Origin: Runella aurantiaca
Lineage (GTDB): Bacteria; Bacteroidota; Bacteroidia; Cytophagales; Spirosomataceae
Assembly: GCF_003339505.1 (NCBI RefSeq)
Contig: NZ_QPIW01000010.1
Coordinates: forward strand, 62,001-126,000
Direction: 5' to 3'
DNA length: 64,000 nucleotides
Of the stretch, positions 8,628 to 18,485 are shown one piece after another (position 1 is the first letter of the stretch; every line of letters begins with the position of its first letter). A model generated the notes under the pieces. The model saw nothing but the letters and a program-made list of their open reading frames with translations, was not told the origin of the DNA and made no database searches. The position numbers were made by a program, and so were the translations under genes.

Positions 8628-9374
8628 ATGAAACACTGCTACGCGATAGTTGGATTGGTATGTCTGTTTGCATTGTCGGGATTTGGTCAGAGCAAGCTAT
8701 TCCGAGGACATTGGTATGTCGGAACAGACATCGGGATTTTCAGTAATCAAACGCGCATGATTGCGGGAGAGCTCAGCAAATACAACCCTGGCGGGTCGGG
8801 AATTATGCCTATGTACGGCATGAAAGTGGGCAGAGTGGTTAACCCTTATATGTCGGTCGAAACAGGCATCTATTCTTTGCCGCTCAACCTCGTTTATCTC
8901 TATCAGACCAACCGAGCGATTGGCACCAATCCCCTTCAGTTTATGTCGTTTCCGTTGCGGGTCAATTGGCGCGCCCGGGTGTTTTATGACAAACTTGAAG
9001 CCCATTTAGGCGGGGGATTGCAATACGTTTGGGCCAATGGCGAAATAAGTCAGAAAACATTCAACGGCGTCATTACTACCCGTGGGCATACGTGGACCGA
9101 CTCCCTCGTTTATTCAGGTTCGGTAGGAGTACTTCGCCAACACTCCATCAACGCCGAGTTGGCGGCTAGTTTCAACTGGGCCATGTCGAGACGGTGGACC
9201 TTGAGCGTATACGCCCGTCAGGTCATGGGACTTACGAGTATTGCCAACGTGAAAGTGTCGATCAAAAACAATCAAGAGCCCATTGAAAATGCCGAATTTG
9301 TGACGCGCGGGGCAGGTTTTACCGCTGGTATTGGGATACGATACAATATCTCTCCCAAGTGGCGCATTAAATAG
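8628..9374 (+). CDS. Outer-membrane beta-barrel protein
   Basis: 248 residues. A signal peptide covers residues 1-20 ('MKHCYAIVGLVCLFALSGFGQ'). The remainder alternates polar and aromatic/hydrophobic residues in short strands separated by Gly/Asn turns and ends in a strand finishing 'YNISPKWRIK', consistent with an eight-stranded PorT/OmpA-like barrel of Bacteroidota. No plug or peptidoglycan-binding domain is seen. The next gene (M28 peptidase) starts 14 nt downstream, so the two are probably cotranscribed. Its substrate or partner is unknown. Confidence 0.65.
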   Translation: MKHCYAIVGLVCLFALSGFGQSKLFRGHWYVGTDIGIFSNQTRMIAGELSKYNPGGSGIMPMYGMKVGRVVNPYMSVETGIYSLPLNLVYLYQTNRAIGTNPLQFMSFPLRVNWRARVFYDKLEAHLGGGLQYVWANGEISQKTFNGVITTRGHTWTDSLVYSGSVGVLRQHSINAELAASFNWAMSRRWTLSVYARQVMGLTSIANVKVSIKNNQEPIENAEFVTRGAGFTAGIGIRYNISPKWRIK

Positions 9375-9388
9375 CCCTCGGTGAATCT

Positions 9389-10552
9389 ATGCCAACCGAC
9401 CCCCTCCTTTTATTAGAACAACTGACGGCTTTTCCTCACCGGGGAGCCGCGAGCAAGTCTAATGCAAAAGCGGCAGAAATCATCGCCACGGAACTGAAAA
9501 ATGCAGGATTTTCGGTTGATTTTCAGTCATTCCGCACACCTCCGACCTATCTTCCCGTTATTTATTGGCTCATTGGTGGGCTTATTGTCGGGTTGCTAAC
9601 CATCCAATGGCTTGGGTGGGCTTCGGTTATTTTGGTCGCTTTCTTTGCCATCAACGGGCTGCTTTATTTTGATTGGCGTCCTTCTATCTTTCTTTTTCTA
9701 CCGCCTTTGGTCCAAGCCAAAAATATCATTGGAAGGCATTCTCTTCCAACTGCCAAACGTAAACTCATTTTGATGGCACATTACGACTCGGCACCCGTGT
9801 CGTCGTTGTACAGTCGTCAGTCCAAAGATGGGTTTCGAAATTCCATTCGGGCTTCTATGGTACTGATGGCACTGGCCGTCCCGATTGTGGGTCTGAGTTA
9901 TCATTTACCCCAAAATAATTACCTTCTGGTGATTCGAATACTGCTTTCTATGTATTTTGTCGGGCAGGCGGTTTTGGGAACGGCGGGTTTTTGGCAAAAA
10001 GGCTATACCAATGGCGCAAGCGACAACGCCACGGGCGTGGTAGCGGCGTTGAAAACGGGCGAACACCTCAAAACCCAGCTCAAAAACACCGAGATTGAAA
10101 TCGTACTCACCAATGCCGAAGAAGTAGGAATGGTAGGAGCCTATCACTATTGGAAGTCCCTTCAGCGAAAATCACAGGTGGCTGATGGTTCTTTATACCT
10201 CATCAATTTTGACACGTTGGGCAGCGGGCAATTAAAAGTCATTACCCAAACGGGCAGCATGACCTTGATTGAATACGACAACATCGTTACTCAATCGGCG
10301 CTTAACATTATTCAAAACAATCGTCATTTTGGCCAAGTAAGCACGGGCAACTGGCACACCGCCGATTTTGACAGCGCTTGGTTTGTGCGCGCGGGCATTC
10401 CCTGCGTTACGCTGTCGGCATTGGATGAAAACGGGCTTATGCCCCACATTCACCGCCCCGAAGACACCCTCGACCACGTAGATACCCAACCCATGCTTTT
10501 GGCGATTGATTTGGCCAGGGCCGTGGCCTTAGCTCTTGACAAAAAAAGCTAG
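9389..10552 (+). CDS. M28-family zinc peptidase with embedded membrane helices
   Basis: 387 residues. Metal-ligand motifs of M28 aminopeptidases appear in order: 'MAHYDSAP' (His131, Asp133), 'GASDNATGVVAAL' (Asp212), 'TNAEEVGMVGA' (Glu pair), 'NFDTLG' (Asp) and 'PHIHRPEDTLDHVD' (His). Unlike soluble M28 enzymes it has hydrophobic segments at about 51-70 and 73-93, and two more at 155-173 and 178-200, which fall between the first and second metal ligands. An even number of helices keeps both halves of the catalytic domain on one side of the membrane. No signal peptide is seen. Its stop codon overlaps the convergent nadR stop (the four bases CTAG). It probably acts as a membrane aminopeptidase; the substrate is unknown. 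Confidence 0.8.
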   Translation: MPTDPLLLLEQLTAFPHRGAASKSNAKAAEIIATELKNAGFSVDFQSFRTPPTYLPVIYWLIGGLIVGLLTIQWLGWASVILVAFFAINGLLYFDWRPSIFLFLPPLVQAKNIIGRHSLPTAKRKLILMAHYDSAPVSSLYSRQSKDGFRNSIRASMVLMALAVPIVGLSYHLPQNNYLLVIRILLSMYFVGQAVLGTAGFWQKGYTNGASDNATGVVAALKTGEHLKTQLKNTEIEIVLTNAEEVGMVGAYHYWKSLQRKSQVADGSLYLINFDTLGSGQLKVITQTGSMTLIEYDNIVTQSALNIIQNNRHFGQVSTGNWHTADFDSAWFVRAGIPCVTLSALDENGLMPHIHRPEDTLDHVDTQPMLLAIDLARAVALALDKKS

Positions 10553-11520
10553 TGTTTTTGCAACATTCTCTCCATTTCTTTTCGTGCGGCAATAAACCGT
10601 TCGTCCCAATTTCCCTCAATCAACACATACGGTAGCGCTCGCTTTTCTAATTCGTTCTTAAAAAGGTCGAACATTTCTGCCCGCCGATCACCAAAGTCGC
10701 GCAATGAATCGGGCACCCAAGGCGTATCAATATTTAATAGCAAATACAGGTCGTAGATAATCTCTGCCTCCCATTTTTTCAATTCTTCTGGCACGTACCC
10801 AAAATACTGTTGGCAGTAAATTTGCGTCGTAATCAAGTCTGTATCGCAGAAAAGCACTTGATTGGCTTCCCGTATTTTTTGTTTGACCAATTTAGTTTGT
10901 AATTCACCAATTTCGATGATTTTTTCTATTTCAAACTCATTGGAAGTGAGCACCTCGCGAGCGATTTCGTGCGCAAAAGTTGTTTGAAAACATTCTGCTA
11001 ACTGCCGCGTCAGCGTTGTTTTCCCAACGCTTTCGGGGCCATAAAGGCAGACTTTTTTCGTAAAATACGGCCTCACCAATTGCGGTATAAAATCCCAATG
11101 TTGATACGGATTTGAGCGAATGGCCGTGGCAGAAATTGGAACTTGAACGCGGTCTAAATCAAAAAACACCACAGGACAATTCAAATGACGGCCCAAAGGA
11201 ACACCGTAGGCTTCTGAGCAGAAAACGCCCTCTACATCAGGAAAAGTTTGATGAATAAAATCAGCCCACATTTTGGTAGCTTCTGTGAGAGGCAACCCCT
11301 CATCGGGAAAATCGTCCAATGCTTGAAATAGCTCGATACGCGGATTTTGGTCAAAGAGTTGGTGTAGCCACCCAAAGCGTATTTCGGCAGGGATAGGGTC
11401 GTCGGGCGTATAGCTCATTGAAACCATGACTTTATCGCAGTGCGACAATGCAAACTCAATCAATGCCAAATGCCCATTGTGCAAAGGCATAAATTTTCCA
11501 AAAACCAACCCTTTTTTCAT
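10549..11520 (-). CDS. nadR: NadR-like nicotinamide-nucleotide adenylyltransferase / ribosylnicotinamide kinase
   Basis: 323 residues with two domains. The N-terminal NMN adenylyltransferase domain has 'GKFMPLHNGHLALIEFAL' (HxGH) and the second family motif 'ISATAIRSNPYQHW'. The kinase domain follows with Walker A 'GPESVGKTTLTRQL' (about residues 162-175). It lacks the N-terminal helix-turn-helix of enterobacterial NadR, so it should be an enzyme only. It turns nicotinamide riboside into NMN and then NAD in the cytosol. Its start overlaps the pnuC stop by 4 nt, so uptake and conversion are translationally coupled. Confidence 0.92.
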   Translation of the reverse strand: MKKGLVFGKFMPLHNGHLALIEFALSHCDKVMVSMSYTPDDPIPAEIRFGWLHQLFDQNPRIELFQALDDFPDEGLPLTEATKMWADFIHQTFPDVEGVFCSEAYGVPLGRHLNCPVVFFDLDRVQVPISATAIRSNPYQHWDFIPQLVRPYFTKKVCLYGPESVGKTTLTRQLAECFQTTFAHEIAREVLTSNEFEIEKIIEIGELQTKLVKQKIREANQVLFCDTDLITTQIYCQQYFGYVPEELKKWEAEIIYDLYLLLNIDTPWVPDSLRDFGDRRAEMFDLFKNELEKRALPYVLIEGNWDERFIAARKEMERMLQKH

Positions 11521-12182
11521 CGTTTATCGTAGCTGCGGTATTCTTTGGTCCAATGATACGCCCCAAACGCCGCAATGAAGCAAAACAGAAAATACAAGAG
11601 CGCGTACAGCTTCACTTCTTTGACATAATACATGTAAGTAGCAATGGCATCAATCACCAACCACACGTACCACGCCTCGATTTTTTTACGAATTAGCATA
11701 AACGTAGCCACGATACTCATGACCGTCGTGAACGAGTCCATGTAAGGAAAAGCACTGGGTTGACTAAACAGTACGGGGAAAAATTCGTGTAGATTTTTAG
11801 CAAAACTACCCATCGCAAACGTACACACCAGCCCGCCTACGCCCAGTACCAACCATTGATGCAAGGTTAACTTGCTGATTTTTAACTCATTTTTTAAGTT
11901 GGCCTCATTCGCTTTAGGGTATTTCCACTGCCACCAGCCGATGAGATTAGTGATAAAGAAAAAAACTTGCAAAAACATATCGGGGTAAAGCTGAATTTGG
12001 TAAAAAAGCGCAAACGCCAACACCACATTCAACAAACCAATAATCCAACTCCACACATTTTCACGTGCTGATAGCCAAACGGCCACTGCACCCGTGACGG
12101 TTGCCCAAAACTCAAGGTGGCTCATTTTGTATCCCCAGGCCTCAAAAAGGACGGAATTGATGTCGAAAAAATTCATATTCAA
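11517..12182 (-). CDS. pnuC: Nicotinamide riboside transporter PnuC
   Basis: 221 residues with about seven hydrophobic helices. Family blocks include 'WLSARENVWSWIIGLLNVVLAFALFY', 'FITNLIGWWQWKYP' and 'WYVWLVIDAIATYMYYVKEVKLYALLYFLF'. PnuC lets nicotinamide riboside cross the inner membrane by facilitated diffusion; trapping needs phosphorylation, which the overlapping nadR gene supplies. A second possible Met lies two codons in (12176). No known NAD-linked riboswitch was recognised in the 133 nt upstream, which it shares with the divergent glgB. Confidence 0.92.
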   Translation of the reverse strand: MNMNFFDINSVLFEAWGYKMSHLEFWATVTGAVAVWLSARENVWSWIIGLLNVVLAFALFYQIQLYPDMFLQVFFFITNLIGWWQWKYPKANEANLKNELKISKLTLHQWLVLGVGGLVCTFAMGSFAKNLHEFFPVLFSQPSAFPYMDSFTTVMSIVATFMLIRKKIEAWYVWLVIDAIATYMYYVKEVKLYALLYFLFCFIAAFGAYHWTKEYRSYDKR

Positions 12183-12315
12183 GTGGTTCTCGGTTTTTGA
12201 AAAGAGGCTTAAAGAAAAAGAAAAAGATTTTTTAGTACTTATAGTGCAATTTTGGCTCGAAAAAATCTATTTTGCACCATACAACCTATAATGAACCATC
12301 GCTAAACTCAATATT

Positions 12316-14349
12316 ATGGCAAAATCAGCAAAAACTAAAACTGAAGTTGTAGCCGAAACGCCCGTTCCGAAGAAAACCCGTAAAAAAACCGAACCGTTGG
12401 AAGACCTCGCCATCGCCGAAGCCCCTGCTCAGTTGCAAGCTGTTGAAAATTATTCGCGCTTTTCGGAGTTTGATATTTATTTGTTCAAATCTGGCAAGCA
12501 CTTTAAATTATACGAAAAGTTGGGCTCTCACGTAGCCGAGTACAAAGGAGTCATCGGCACCTATTTCGCCGTTTGGGCACCCAACGCTCACTACGTTTCG
12601 GTCATTGGAAACTTCAATGGCTGGGAGCGCGGCAGTCATCCACTCAGCTCTCGTTGGGATGGCTCGGGTATTTGGGAAGGCTTTGTGCCAAACATCGGGC
12701 GCGGTGAAGTTTATAAATACTTCATCAAATCGATGAACAATGGCTTGGAATTAGAAAAATCCGATCCTTTTGCCCTTTGGTGCGAAGTAGCCCCCCAAAC
12801 CGCCTCGGTGGTGTGGGACACATGGTACGAGTGGCAGGATGAAGGATGGATGCGCAACCGCCGCAAACACAATTCACTGACCTCTCCTATCTCAGTGTAT
12901 GAAGTGCATTTGGCTTCATGGATGCGTGACCCCGACAATCCAGAGCGTTTTTTGAATTACCGCGAAATTGCCGATAGTTTGGTTCCCTACGTCAAAGAAA
13001 TGGGCTTTACCCACGTGGAGTTGATGCCCATCATGGAAGCACCTTATCCACCTTCTTGGGGCTATCAAATCACAGGGTATTTCTCGTGCGCTTCCCGGAT
13101 GGGAAATCCGCAAGACTTAATGTACCTCATTGAGCGTCTTCACTTGGAAGACATTGGCGTGTACATGGACTGGGTTCCATCGCACTTTCCCGGCGACGCC
13201 CACGGATTATACAACTTTGACGGTACGCATTTATACGAGCACGCCGACCCCCGCAAAGGCTACCACCCCGACTGGAAAAGCTATATCTTCAATTACGGTC
13301 GTAACGAGGTCAGGTCTTTCCTTGTTTCCAACGCCGTTTTTTGGATGGACCGCTACCACACTGACGGTCTACGCGTAGACGCCGTTGCTTCGATGCTTTA
13401 TTTGGACTATTCACGAAAACACGGCGAATGGATTCCCAATGAGTTTGGCGGACGCGAAAACCTAGAAGCGATTTCGTTGATGAAAGAAATGAACGAGGCC
13501 GTTTTCAAAGATTTCCCTGATGCCCAAACGATTGCGGAAGAATCTACCGCTTTTCCGGGCGTATCACGACCTACTTATCTAGGCGGACTAGGATTTGGTA
13601 TGAAATGGATGATGGGCTGGATGAACGATACCCTCAAGTATTTCGAAAAAGACCCGATGTTCCGTCGTTGGCACCAAGACCAGATTACGTTCAGCTTGGT
13701 GTACGCTTTTTCTGAAAACTTCATGTTGCCGCTCTCTCACGATGAAGTGGTGTATGGAAAAGGTTCTCTGATTGGCAAAATGCCCGGCGATGAATGGCAA
13801 CGTTTTGCGAACTTACGGTTGTTGTTTACCTACATGTACACCCACCCTGGCACCAAACTGCTCTTCATGGGTGGGGAGTTTGCCCAAACCCGTGAGTGGA
13901 ATTTTCAGCAATCATTGGATTGGCATCTGCTCGACCATGCACCGCACAAAGGAGTACAGGAATGCGTTAAAGCCCTCAATTCGGCCCTACGCAATCAGCC
14001 TGCCCTCCATGACTATAACTTTTCACCAGATGGTTTTGAGTGGATTGACTCACAGGACCGCGACAATTGCATTGTTGCTTATTCGCGCAAAGGGCTTAAT
14101 CCGAGCGATACCATTGTGGTGGTTCTCAACCTGACCCCCGTTCCGCAACAGGGCTATAGAATTGGCGTTCCGTCGGTTGGAATATGGGAAGAAGTGTTTA
14201 ATAGCGATGCTCCTTCTTTTTACGGCAGCGGTGTGAGCAACACCCAAGTGATAGAAACCCAACCCGAAAAATGGCATAATCAGCCTCAATCAGTGGTCTT
14301 GACTTTGCCACCGTTGGCTGGGATTATTTTGAAGAAAAGTGCGAAATAA
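12316..14349 (+). CDS. glgB: 1,4-alpha-glucan branching enzyme
   Basis: 677 residues. A low-complexity Lys/Ala/Glu-rich tail (about 1-45) precedes a CBM48 domain ('FAVWAPNAHYVSVIGNFNGWERGSHPL') and then the GH13 barrel. The catalytic triad is Asp355 ('DGLRVDAVASMLYLDY'), Glu408 ('AEESTAFPGVSRP') and Asp476 ('LPLSHDEVVYGKGS'); the spacings of 53 and 68 residues are those of E. coli GlgB. It makes alpha-1,6 branches in glycogen. No glgC or glgA lies nearby. The charged N-terminal tail is not needed for the family fold. Confidence 0.95.
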   Translation: MAKSAKTKTEVVAETPVPKKTRKKTEPLEDLAIAEAPAQLQAVENYSRFSEFDIYLFKSGKHFKLYEKLGSHVAEYKGVIGTYFAVWAPNAHYVSVIGNFNGWERGSHPLSSRWDGSGIWEGFVPNIGRGEVYKYFIKSMNNGLELEKSDPFALWCEVAPQTASVVWDTWYEWQDEGWMRNRRKHNSLTSPISVYEVHLASWMRDPDNPERFLNYREIADSLVPYVKEMGFTHVELMPIMEAPYPPSWGYQITGYFSCASRMGNPQDLMYLIERLHLEDIGVYMDWVPSHFPGDAHGLYNFDGTHLYEHADPRKGYHPDWKSYIFNYGRNEVRSFLVSNAVFWMDRYHTDGLRVDAVASMLYLDYSRKHGEWIPNEFGGRENLEAISLMKEMNEAVFKDFPDAQTIAEESTAFPGVSRPTYLGGLGFGMKWMMGWMNDTLKYFEKDPMFRRWHQDQITFSLVYAFSENFMLPLSHDEVVYGKGSLIGKMPGDEWQRFANLRLLFTYMYTHPGTKLLFMGGEFAQTREWNFQQSLDWHLLDHAPHKGVQECVKALNSALRNQPALHDYNFSPDGFEWIDSQDRDNCIVAYSRKGLNPSDTIVVVLNLTPVPQQGYRIGVPSVGIWEEVFNSDAPSFYGSGVSNTQVIETQPEKWHNQPQSVVLTLPPLAGIILKKSAK

Positions 14350-14536
14350 TCGCTATTTCAACAGTTTAGTTCTGTTTTTTTTACAAAAATCTTTTTTTAT
14401 ATCTTATTGATTTAAAGAACATTGAAACAAACCCTCTGAAATAGTTATTGGTTTCATCTTATTTCGTGAAATTTTTGCCTCTTTTTTGGCGTTAAGCTAA
14501 ATGTAGATTAATACATCAACATTAACATACAATGCC

Positions 14537-14779
14537 ATGAAAGAACGTATTTTAACTATTTTAGAAGACTTTGGTGTAGAACGCCGAGCGGTCACCGACA
14601 ATGTTCATTTTGTAAAAGATTTGGGCTTTGATAGCTTAGACACGGTAGATTTGATGATGAAACTTGAGAAGGAATTCGGCCTGCGCATTCCCGACGAAGA
14701 TTATCACAAATTATCCACCTTAAACAAGTTGATGGTTTATCTCGAAGAAGAGCAGAGCGTGATGTATGCAGCGGCCTAA
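14537..14779 (+). CDS. Acyl carrier protein
   Basis: 80 residues, acidic, with the phosphopantetheine site 'DLGFDSLDTVDLMMKLEKEFG' (Ser33). Helix IV 'STLNKLMVYLEEE' is present. It carries acyl chains for fatty-acid or related synthesis in the cytosol. It is not beside fabF/fabD here, so it may be either the main AcpP or a specialised carrier; the Thr-Val after Ser-Leu-Asp matches AcpP-type carriers. The gene stands alone and is closed by a terminator 20 nt downstream. About 190 nt upstream are AT-rich with no gene. Confidence 0.88.
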   Translation: MKERILTILEDFGVERRAVTDNVHFVKDLGFDSLDTVDLMMKLEKEFGLRIPDEDYHKLSTLNKLMVYLEEEQSVMYAAA

Positions 14780-14799
14780 AGCCACTCACCACAGAACCC

Positions 14800-14840
14800 A
14801 ACAAGAGGATATAACTGCGACAGTTGTATCCTCTTTTGTT
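14800..14840 (+). terminator. Rho-independent terminator after acyl carrier protein gene
   Basis: AACAAGAGGATATAACTG (14800-14817) pairs with CAGTTGTATCCTCTTTTGTT (14821-14840) with one mismatch and a small bulge around a 3-nt loop, then ATTTTTAT. Confidence 0.85.
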
Positions 14841-14871
14841 ATTTTTATATCTTGGTTTATTTCAACGGACG

Positions 14872-15336
14872 ATGCCTAAAGTCGGAAATATGCACCCTCT
14901 TTTTTCGGACGAGTACTACATGCAACTCGCTCTTTATGAAGCAGAAGTGGCCGCTGAAGCGGGAGAAATTCCCGTGGGGGCGGTCATTGTGTGTCAACAC
15001 CGCATCATCGCCAAAACCCGCAACCAAACCGAGCAACTGACCGACGTCACGGCCCACGCCGAGATTTTGGCCATCACCGCCGCCGCCGACTATCTGGGCA
15101 GCAAATACCTCAAAGATTGCACGTTATATGTCACCTTGGAGCCGTGTGTAATGTGCGGCGGGGCGCTGTATTGGTCCCAAATTGGGCGCATTGTCTACGG
15201 AGCTTCCGACGACAAACGCGGCTATTCTTTGTTAACCCAAAACATCCTTCATCCCAAAACAACCGTTAAAAGGGGCATATTGGAGCAAGAAATTACCCAA
15301 CTCCTGAAGAAATTTTTTCTCAGGCTGCGAACATAA
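14872..15336 (+). CDS. tadA: tRNA-specific adenosine deaminase TadA
   Basis: 154 residues from the ATG at 14872. A TTG at 14824 extends the frame, but it lies inside the preceding terminator; an ATG at 14890 is also possible. Zinc and catalytic motifs of the cytidine/deoxycytidylate deaminase fold are clear: 'THAEI'-type 'TAHAEILAI' (His zinc ligand and catalytic Glu) and 'LEPCVMCGGALYWSQIGRIVYGASDDKRG' (two Cys ligands). The enzyme converts A34 to inosine in tRNA-Arg(ACG). The C-terminus has the 'LKKFF' end usual for TadA. Confidence 0.93.
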   Translation: MPKVGNMHPLFSDEYYMQLALYEAEVAAEAGEIPVGAVIVCQHRIIAKTRNQTEQLTDVTAHAEILAITAAADYLGSKYLKDCTLYVTLEPCVMCGGALYWSQIGRIVYGASDDKRGYSLLTQNILHPKTTVKRGILEQEITQLLKKFFLRLRT

Positions 15337-15394
15337 AACGCTGGCACGGTGTTTTGCAGTCGAGTAACACGTTAAAACTTAAATTATAACTGTC

Positions 15395-15994
15395 ATGTCC
15401 TTTACATTAGCCCCTCTGCCCTACGCCTCTGATGCGTTGGAGCCCCATTTTGACCAAACTACCATGGAAATCCACCACGGTCGTCACCATAATACCTACG
15501 TGACCAACCTCAACAACGCCATTGCAGGCACTCCCAACGAAGGCAAGAGCATTGAAGAATTGGTGGCCAATGCGGGTACTATTTCTCCAGCAGTTCGCAA
15601 CAACGGCGGTGGTCACTGGAATCATACTTTCTTCTGGAACATTCTTTCGCCCAACGGTGGAGGTGCACCAGTAGGTGAGTTGGCAGCAGCAATTGATGCT
15701 AAGTTTGGCTCATTCGATGCTTTCAAAGACGAATTCAAAAAGGCCGCTTTGGGCCGTTTCGGTTCGGGCTGGGCGTGGCTGATCAAAACCGCCGATGGCG
15801 TTGCCATTACTTCTACTCCCAACCAAGACAATCCACTGATGGACATCGCCGACGTAAAAGGTACGCCAATCATTGGCCTTGACGTGTGGGAACATGCCTA
15901 TTACCTGAAATACCAAAACAAACGCCCTGACTACGTGGATGCATTCTGGAATGTAGTAGACTGGAACAAAGCAGAAGCTACTTTTAAAGGCTAA
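15395..15994 (+). CDS. sodA: Superoxide dismutase, Mn type predicted
   Basis: 199 residues. Metal ligands: His27 ('[13 protein letters not shown]'), His77 ('[11 protein letters not shown]'), Asp163 and His167 ('[11 protein letters not shown]'). The second-sphere glutamine appears in 'TPNQDNPL' and there is Gly, not Gln, at the equivalent of the Fe-enzyme position ('NNGGGHW'), which points to manganese; cambialistic use cannot be excluded. No signal peptide, so the enzyme is cytosolic. It removes superoxide. A very strong terminator follows 20 nt downstream. Confidence 0.93.
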   Translation: MSFTLAPLPYASDALEPHFDQTTMEIHHGRHHNTYVTNLNNAIAGTPNEGKSIEELVANAGTISPAVRNNGGGHWNHTFFWNILSPNGGGAPVGELAAAIDAKFGSFDAFKDEFKKAALGRFGSGWAWLIKTADGVAITSTPNQDNPLMDIADVKGTPIIGLDVWEHAYYLKYQNKRPDYVDAFWNVVDWNKAEATFKG

Positions 15995-16013
15995 TTTTAT
16001 ATTTTCCTTTTTT

Positions 16014-16069
16014 AATGCTTGGATGTTTCATAATCGCATGATTATGAAACATCCAAGCATTATTTTTTT
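16014..16069 (+). terminator. Strong rho-independent terminator after sod
   Basis: A perfect 21-bp stem, left arm 16014-16034 beginning AATGCTTGG and right arm 16041-16061 ending CCAAGCATT, with a 6-nt loop and a run of seven T. The ~200 bases that follow up to clpX show no gene. Confidence 0.95.
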
Positions 16070-16279
16070 CGACTCGTTTCTATAAAAAGTGCCTAAAAAG
16101 CGACTAAATAGGTTCTTGTAACACAGAAGCACTCATTTTCAGGACATAAGAAAAAACACCTGTGCAACAAACTCCGCCTAACCTGCGTAGTCCGTTAGAT
16201 AAACTAATTGGGGTTTGTTATTGTTAAAACTTAACTTTGCAACGTAAATTTTAAACATTAGGTCATTTTGACTCCTTTC

Positions 16280-17518
16280 ATGGCAGCAATAAATTGTTCT
16301 TTTTGTGGCAGACGGAAAAATGAGGTCCAGCTACTGCTCTCGGGTATTGATGCCCATATTTGTAATTTTTGCATTGAGCAAGGCTACGGCGTAGTTCAGG
16401 AAGAATTGTATCCTAAAAAGAAAAAGGAAAAACCATCCACCCCCAAGTTTAATCTCATCAAACCGCTCGAAATGAAGCGCTACCTCGACCAATACGTCAT
16501 TGGTCAGGACGAAGCCAAAAAGACGCTTTCGGTGGCGGTTTACAACCACTACAAACGCCTCATGCAGCCAAAATCGAACGATGAGGTGCATATCGAGAAA
16601 ACCAACATCATCATGGTAGGCGAAACCGGAACGGGAAAAACCTACCTCGCGCGGACCATTGCCAAGATGCTACAAGTACCGTTTTGCATTGCCGATGCAA
16701 CCGTGGTGACCGAAGCTGGCTACGTGGGAGAAGACGTGGAAACCATTCTGACACGCTTGCTTCAGGCGGCCGACTACAACGCCGAAGCCGCCGAACGGGG
16801 CATCGTGTTCATTGATGAAATTGATAAAATTGCCCGGAAAAGCGATAACCCCTCCATCACCCGCGACGTGAGCGGCGAAGGAGTACAGCAAGCACTTCTA
16901 AAACTTTTGGAAGGCTCAGTCGTCAATGTTCCCCCGCAAGGCGGACGCAAGCACCCCGACCAAAAGCTCATTCCAATCAACACCGAAAACATTCTTTTCA
17001 TCTGCGGCGGTGCGTTTGACGGCATTGACCGACACATTGCTAAGCGCATCAACTCACGTCCGATTGGTTTTACCAACGACCGTCGTTTGGGCGAAATTTT
17101 CGACAAAGGCAACCTGTTGCGCTATGTAGCCGCGCAGGATTTGAAATCATTTGGTTTGATTCCTGAGCTCATCGGACGTTTGCCAGCATTGACTTACCTC
17201 AATCCACTGGACGGCGATGCATTGCGCCAAATCTTGACCGAGCCTAAAAATGCATTGGCCAAACAATACCAGAAATTGTTTACCATGGAAGGCATCAAAT
17301 TGACCTTTGATGATGATGTACTCGAATACATCGTGGAGCAGGCTTTGTCTTACAAACTAGGCGCGCGTGGTTTACGCTCCATTTGCGAAGCCATCATGAC
17401 CGACGCCATGTTTGATTTACCATCCATGAAAGACGTGACGGAGTTTACGCTCACGCTGGATTATGCCCGCGAGAAATTTGAACGCTCCTCATTATATGTC
17501 CTGAAATCAGTGGCATAA
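16280..17518 (+). CDS. clpX: ATP-dependent Clp protease ATP-binding subunit ClpX
   Basis: 412 residues from the ATG at 16280; a TTG at 16268 would add four residues. The zinc-binding domain has Cys6, Cys9, Cys28 and Cys31. The AAA+ module shows Walker A 'GETGTGKT', pore loop 'GYVGEDVE', Walker B '[10 protein letters not shown]', the 'GGRKHPDQ' RKH loop, and '[10 protein letters not shown]' with the IGF tripeptide that docks on ClpP. ClpX unfolds tagged proteins and feeds them to ClpP. clpP is not adjacent. The gene stands alone and is followed by a terminator. Confidence 0.97.
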   Translation: MAAINCSFCGRRKNEVQLLLSGIDAHICNFCIEQGYGVVQEELYPKKKKEKPSTPKFNLIKPLEMKRYLDQYVIGQDEAKKTLSVAVYNHYKRLMQPKSNDEVHIEKTNIIMVGETGTGKTYLARTIAKMLQVPFCIADATVVTEAGYVGEDVETILTRLLQAADYNAEAAERGIVFIDEIDKIARKSDNPSITRDVSGEGVQQALLKLLEGSVVNVPPQGGRKHPDQKLIPINTENILFICGGAFDGIDRHIAKRINSRPIGFTNDRRLGEIFDKGNLLRYVAAQDLKSFGLIPELIGRLPALTYLNPLDGDALRQILTEPKNALAKQYQKLFTMEGIKLTFDDDVLEYIVEQALSYKLGARGLRSICEAIMTDAMFDLPSMKDVTEFTLTLDYAREKFERSSLYVLKSVA

Positions 17519-17540
17519 ATCTAATTATTGAGTATCTTTG

Positions 17541-17587
17541 ACAATAGCCCGCAGAAATTCTCCTGTTGGGCTATTGTTATTTTTTAC
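17541..17587 (+). terminator. Rho-independent terminator after clpX
   Basis: ACAATAGCCC (17541-17550) pairs perfectly with GGGCTATTGT (17568-17577), followed by TATTTTTTAC. Confidence 0.85.
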
Positions 17588-17612
17588 CATTATATAACCA
17601 CTCCAACGCAGC

Positions 17613-18329
17613 ATGAAAACACTCGTTTTGATTCACGGTCACGGCGTTGACGCCTCCATTTGGGAAGACATAAAGCCACTGCTTCAGGAGTATCAAGTAC
17701 TGACTCCTGATTTCTCGACCGAGACCAAGTTTAAAAGTATTGAAGAATATGCCGATGGGCTGCACGCTTGGTTGGAAGAAATAAGCATTAAAAAATGTGT
17801 GCTTATCGGGCACTCAATGGGCGGTTACCTCGCTTTGGCATTTGCCGAAAAATACCCACAGCTCCTTCAAGGATTTGGCTTGTTTCATTCCACCGCCTAT
17901 GCCGACGATGAAGCCAAAACTGAACAACGAAAAAAGACGTTGACCTTTATGAAAACCCACGGAGCGGCCGCTTTTATCCGCCAGTCGGGGCCCAACATGT
18001 ACGCCGAGGCGTATGCTAAAACGCATCCCGAAGTCATCAAAAATCACATAGAAAAATACGCTCAATTGCCAACAGAAGCCGTTATTGCGGGATTTAAGGC
18101 CATCATGACTCGCCCCGACCGTACGGTGGTACTTCGAGATTCCAACCTTCCAGTTTTGTTTGTTTTTGGGGAAGAAGATAAACTCATTTCCTTTGAAAAG
18201 AATATTGAGTTGTCTAAACTTTCTCCCAACACCCACACTTTGGTACTCAAAGAAGCAGGCCACATGGGGATGGTCGAAGACCCAAAAGCTTCGGCGGAAG
18301 CCATCAGGGAGTTTATGGAAACGCTTTAG
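17613..18329 (+). CDS. Alpha/beta-fold hydrolase
   Basis: 238 residues. The oxyanion region is 'LIHGHGVDASIW' near the N-terminus; the nucleophile elbow is 'GHSMGG' with Ser68; the acid is probably Asp189 ('FGEEDKLI') and the base His217 ('EAGHMGMVED'). The lid region (about 115-160) is short and helical. No signal peptide. The substrate is not predictable: MenH-like, haloperoxidase-like and esterase subfamilies share this layout. Confidence 0.85.
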   Translation: MKTLVLIHGHGVDASIWEDIKPLLQEYQVLTPDFSTETKFKSIEEYADGLHAWLEEISIKKCVLIGHSMGGYLALAFAEKYPQLLQGFGLFHSTAYADDEAKTEQRKKTLTFMKTHGAAAFIRQSGPNMYAEAYAKTHPEVIKNHIEKYAQLPTEAVIAGFKAIMTRPDRTVVLRDSNLPVLFVFGEEDKLISFEKNIELSKLSPNTHTLVLKEAGHMGMVEDPKASAEAIREFMETL

Positions 18330-18485
18330 AAATAAGCCAGCATCAGCGTCGTCTGCCTTTTAAATTACGAACAACTGCGCATAGATGGCGCTGATGTTTT
18401 AAGGTAAAATACTTATAATCAGCACCCCATCTGCTTTTAGGATAAAGTAAAATCAAAGTTGGTTCCCGCTTTAATAAATAAAACG

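Noticed and set aside
12183-12315. Riboswitch between pnuC and glgB
   Set aside because: No conserved NAD, TPP or PreQ1-like core was recognised in this short divergent spacer.
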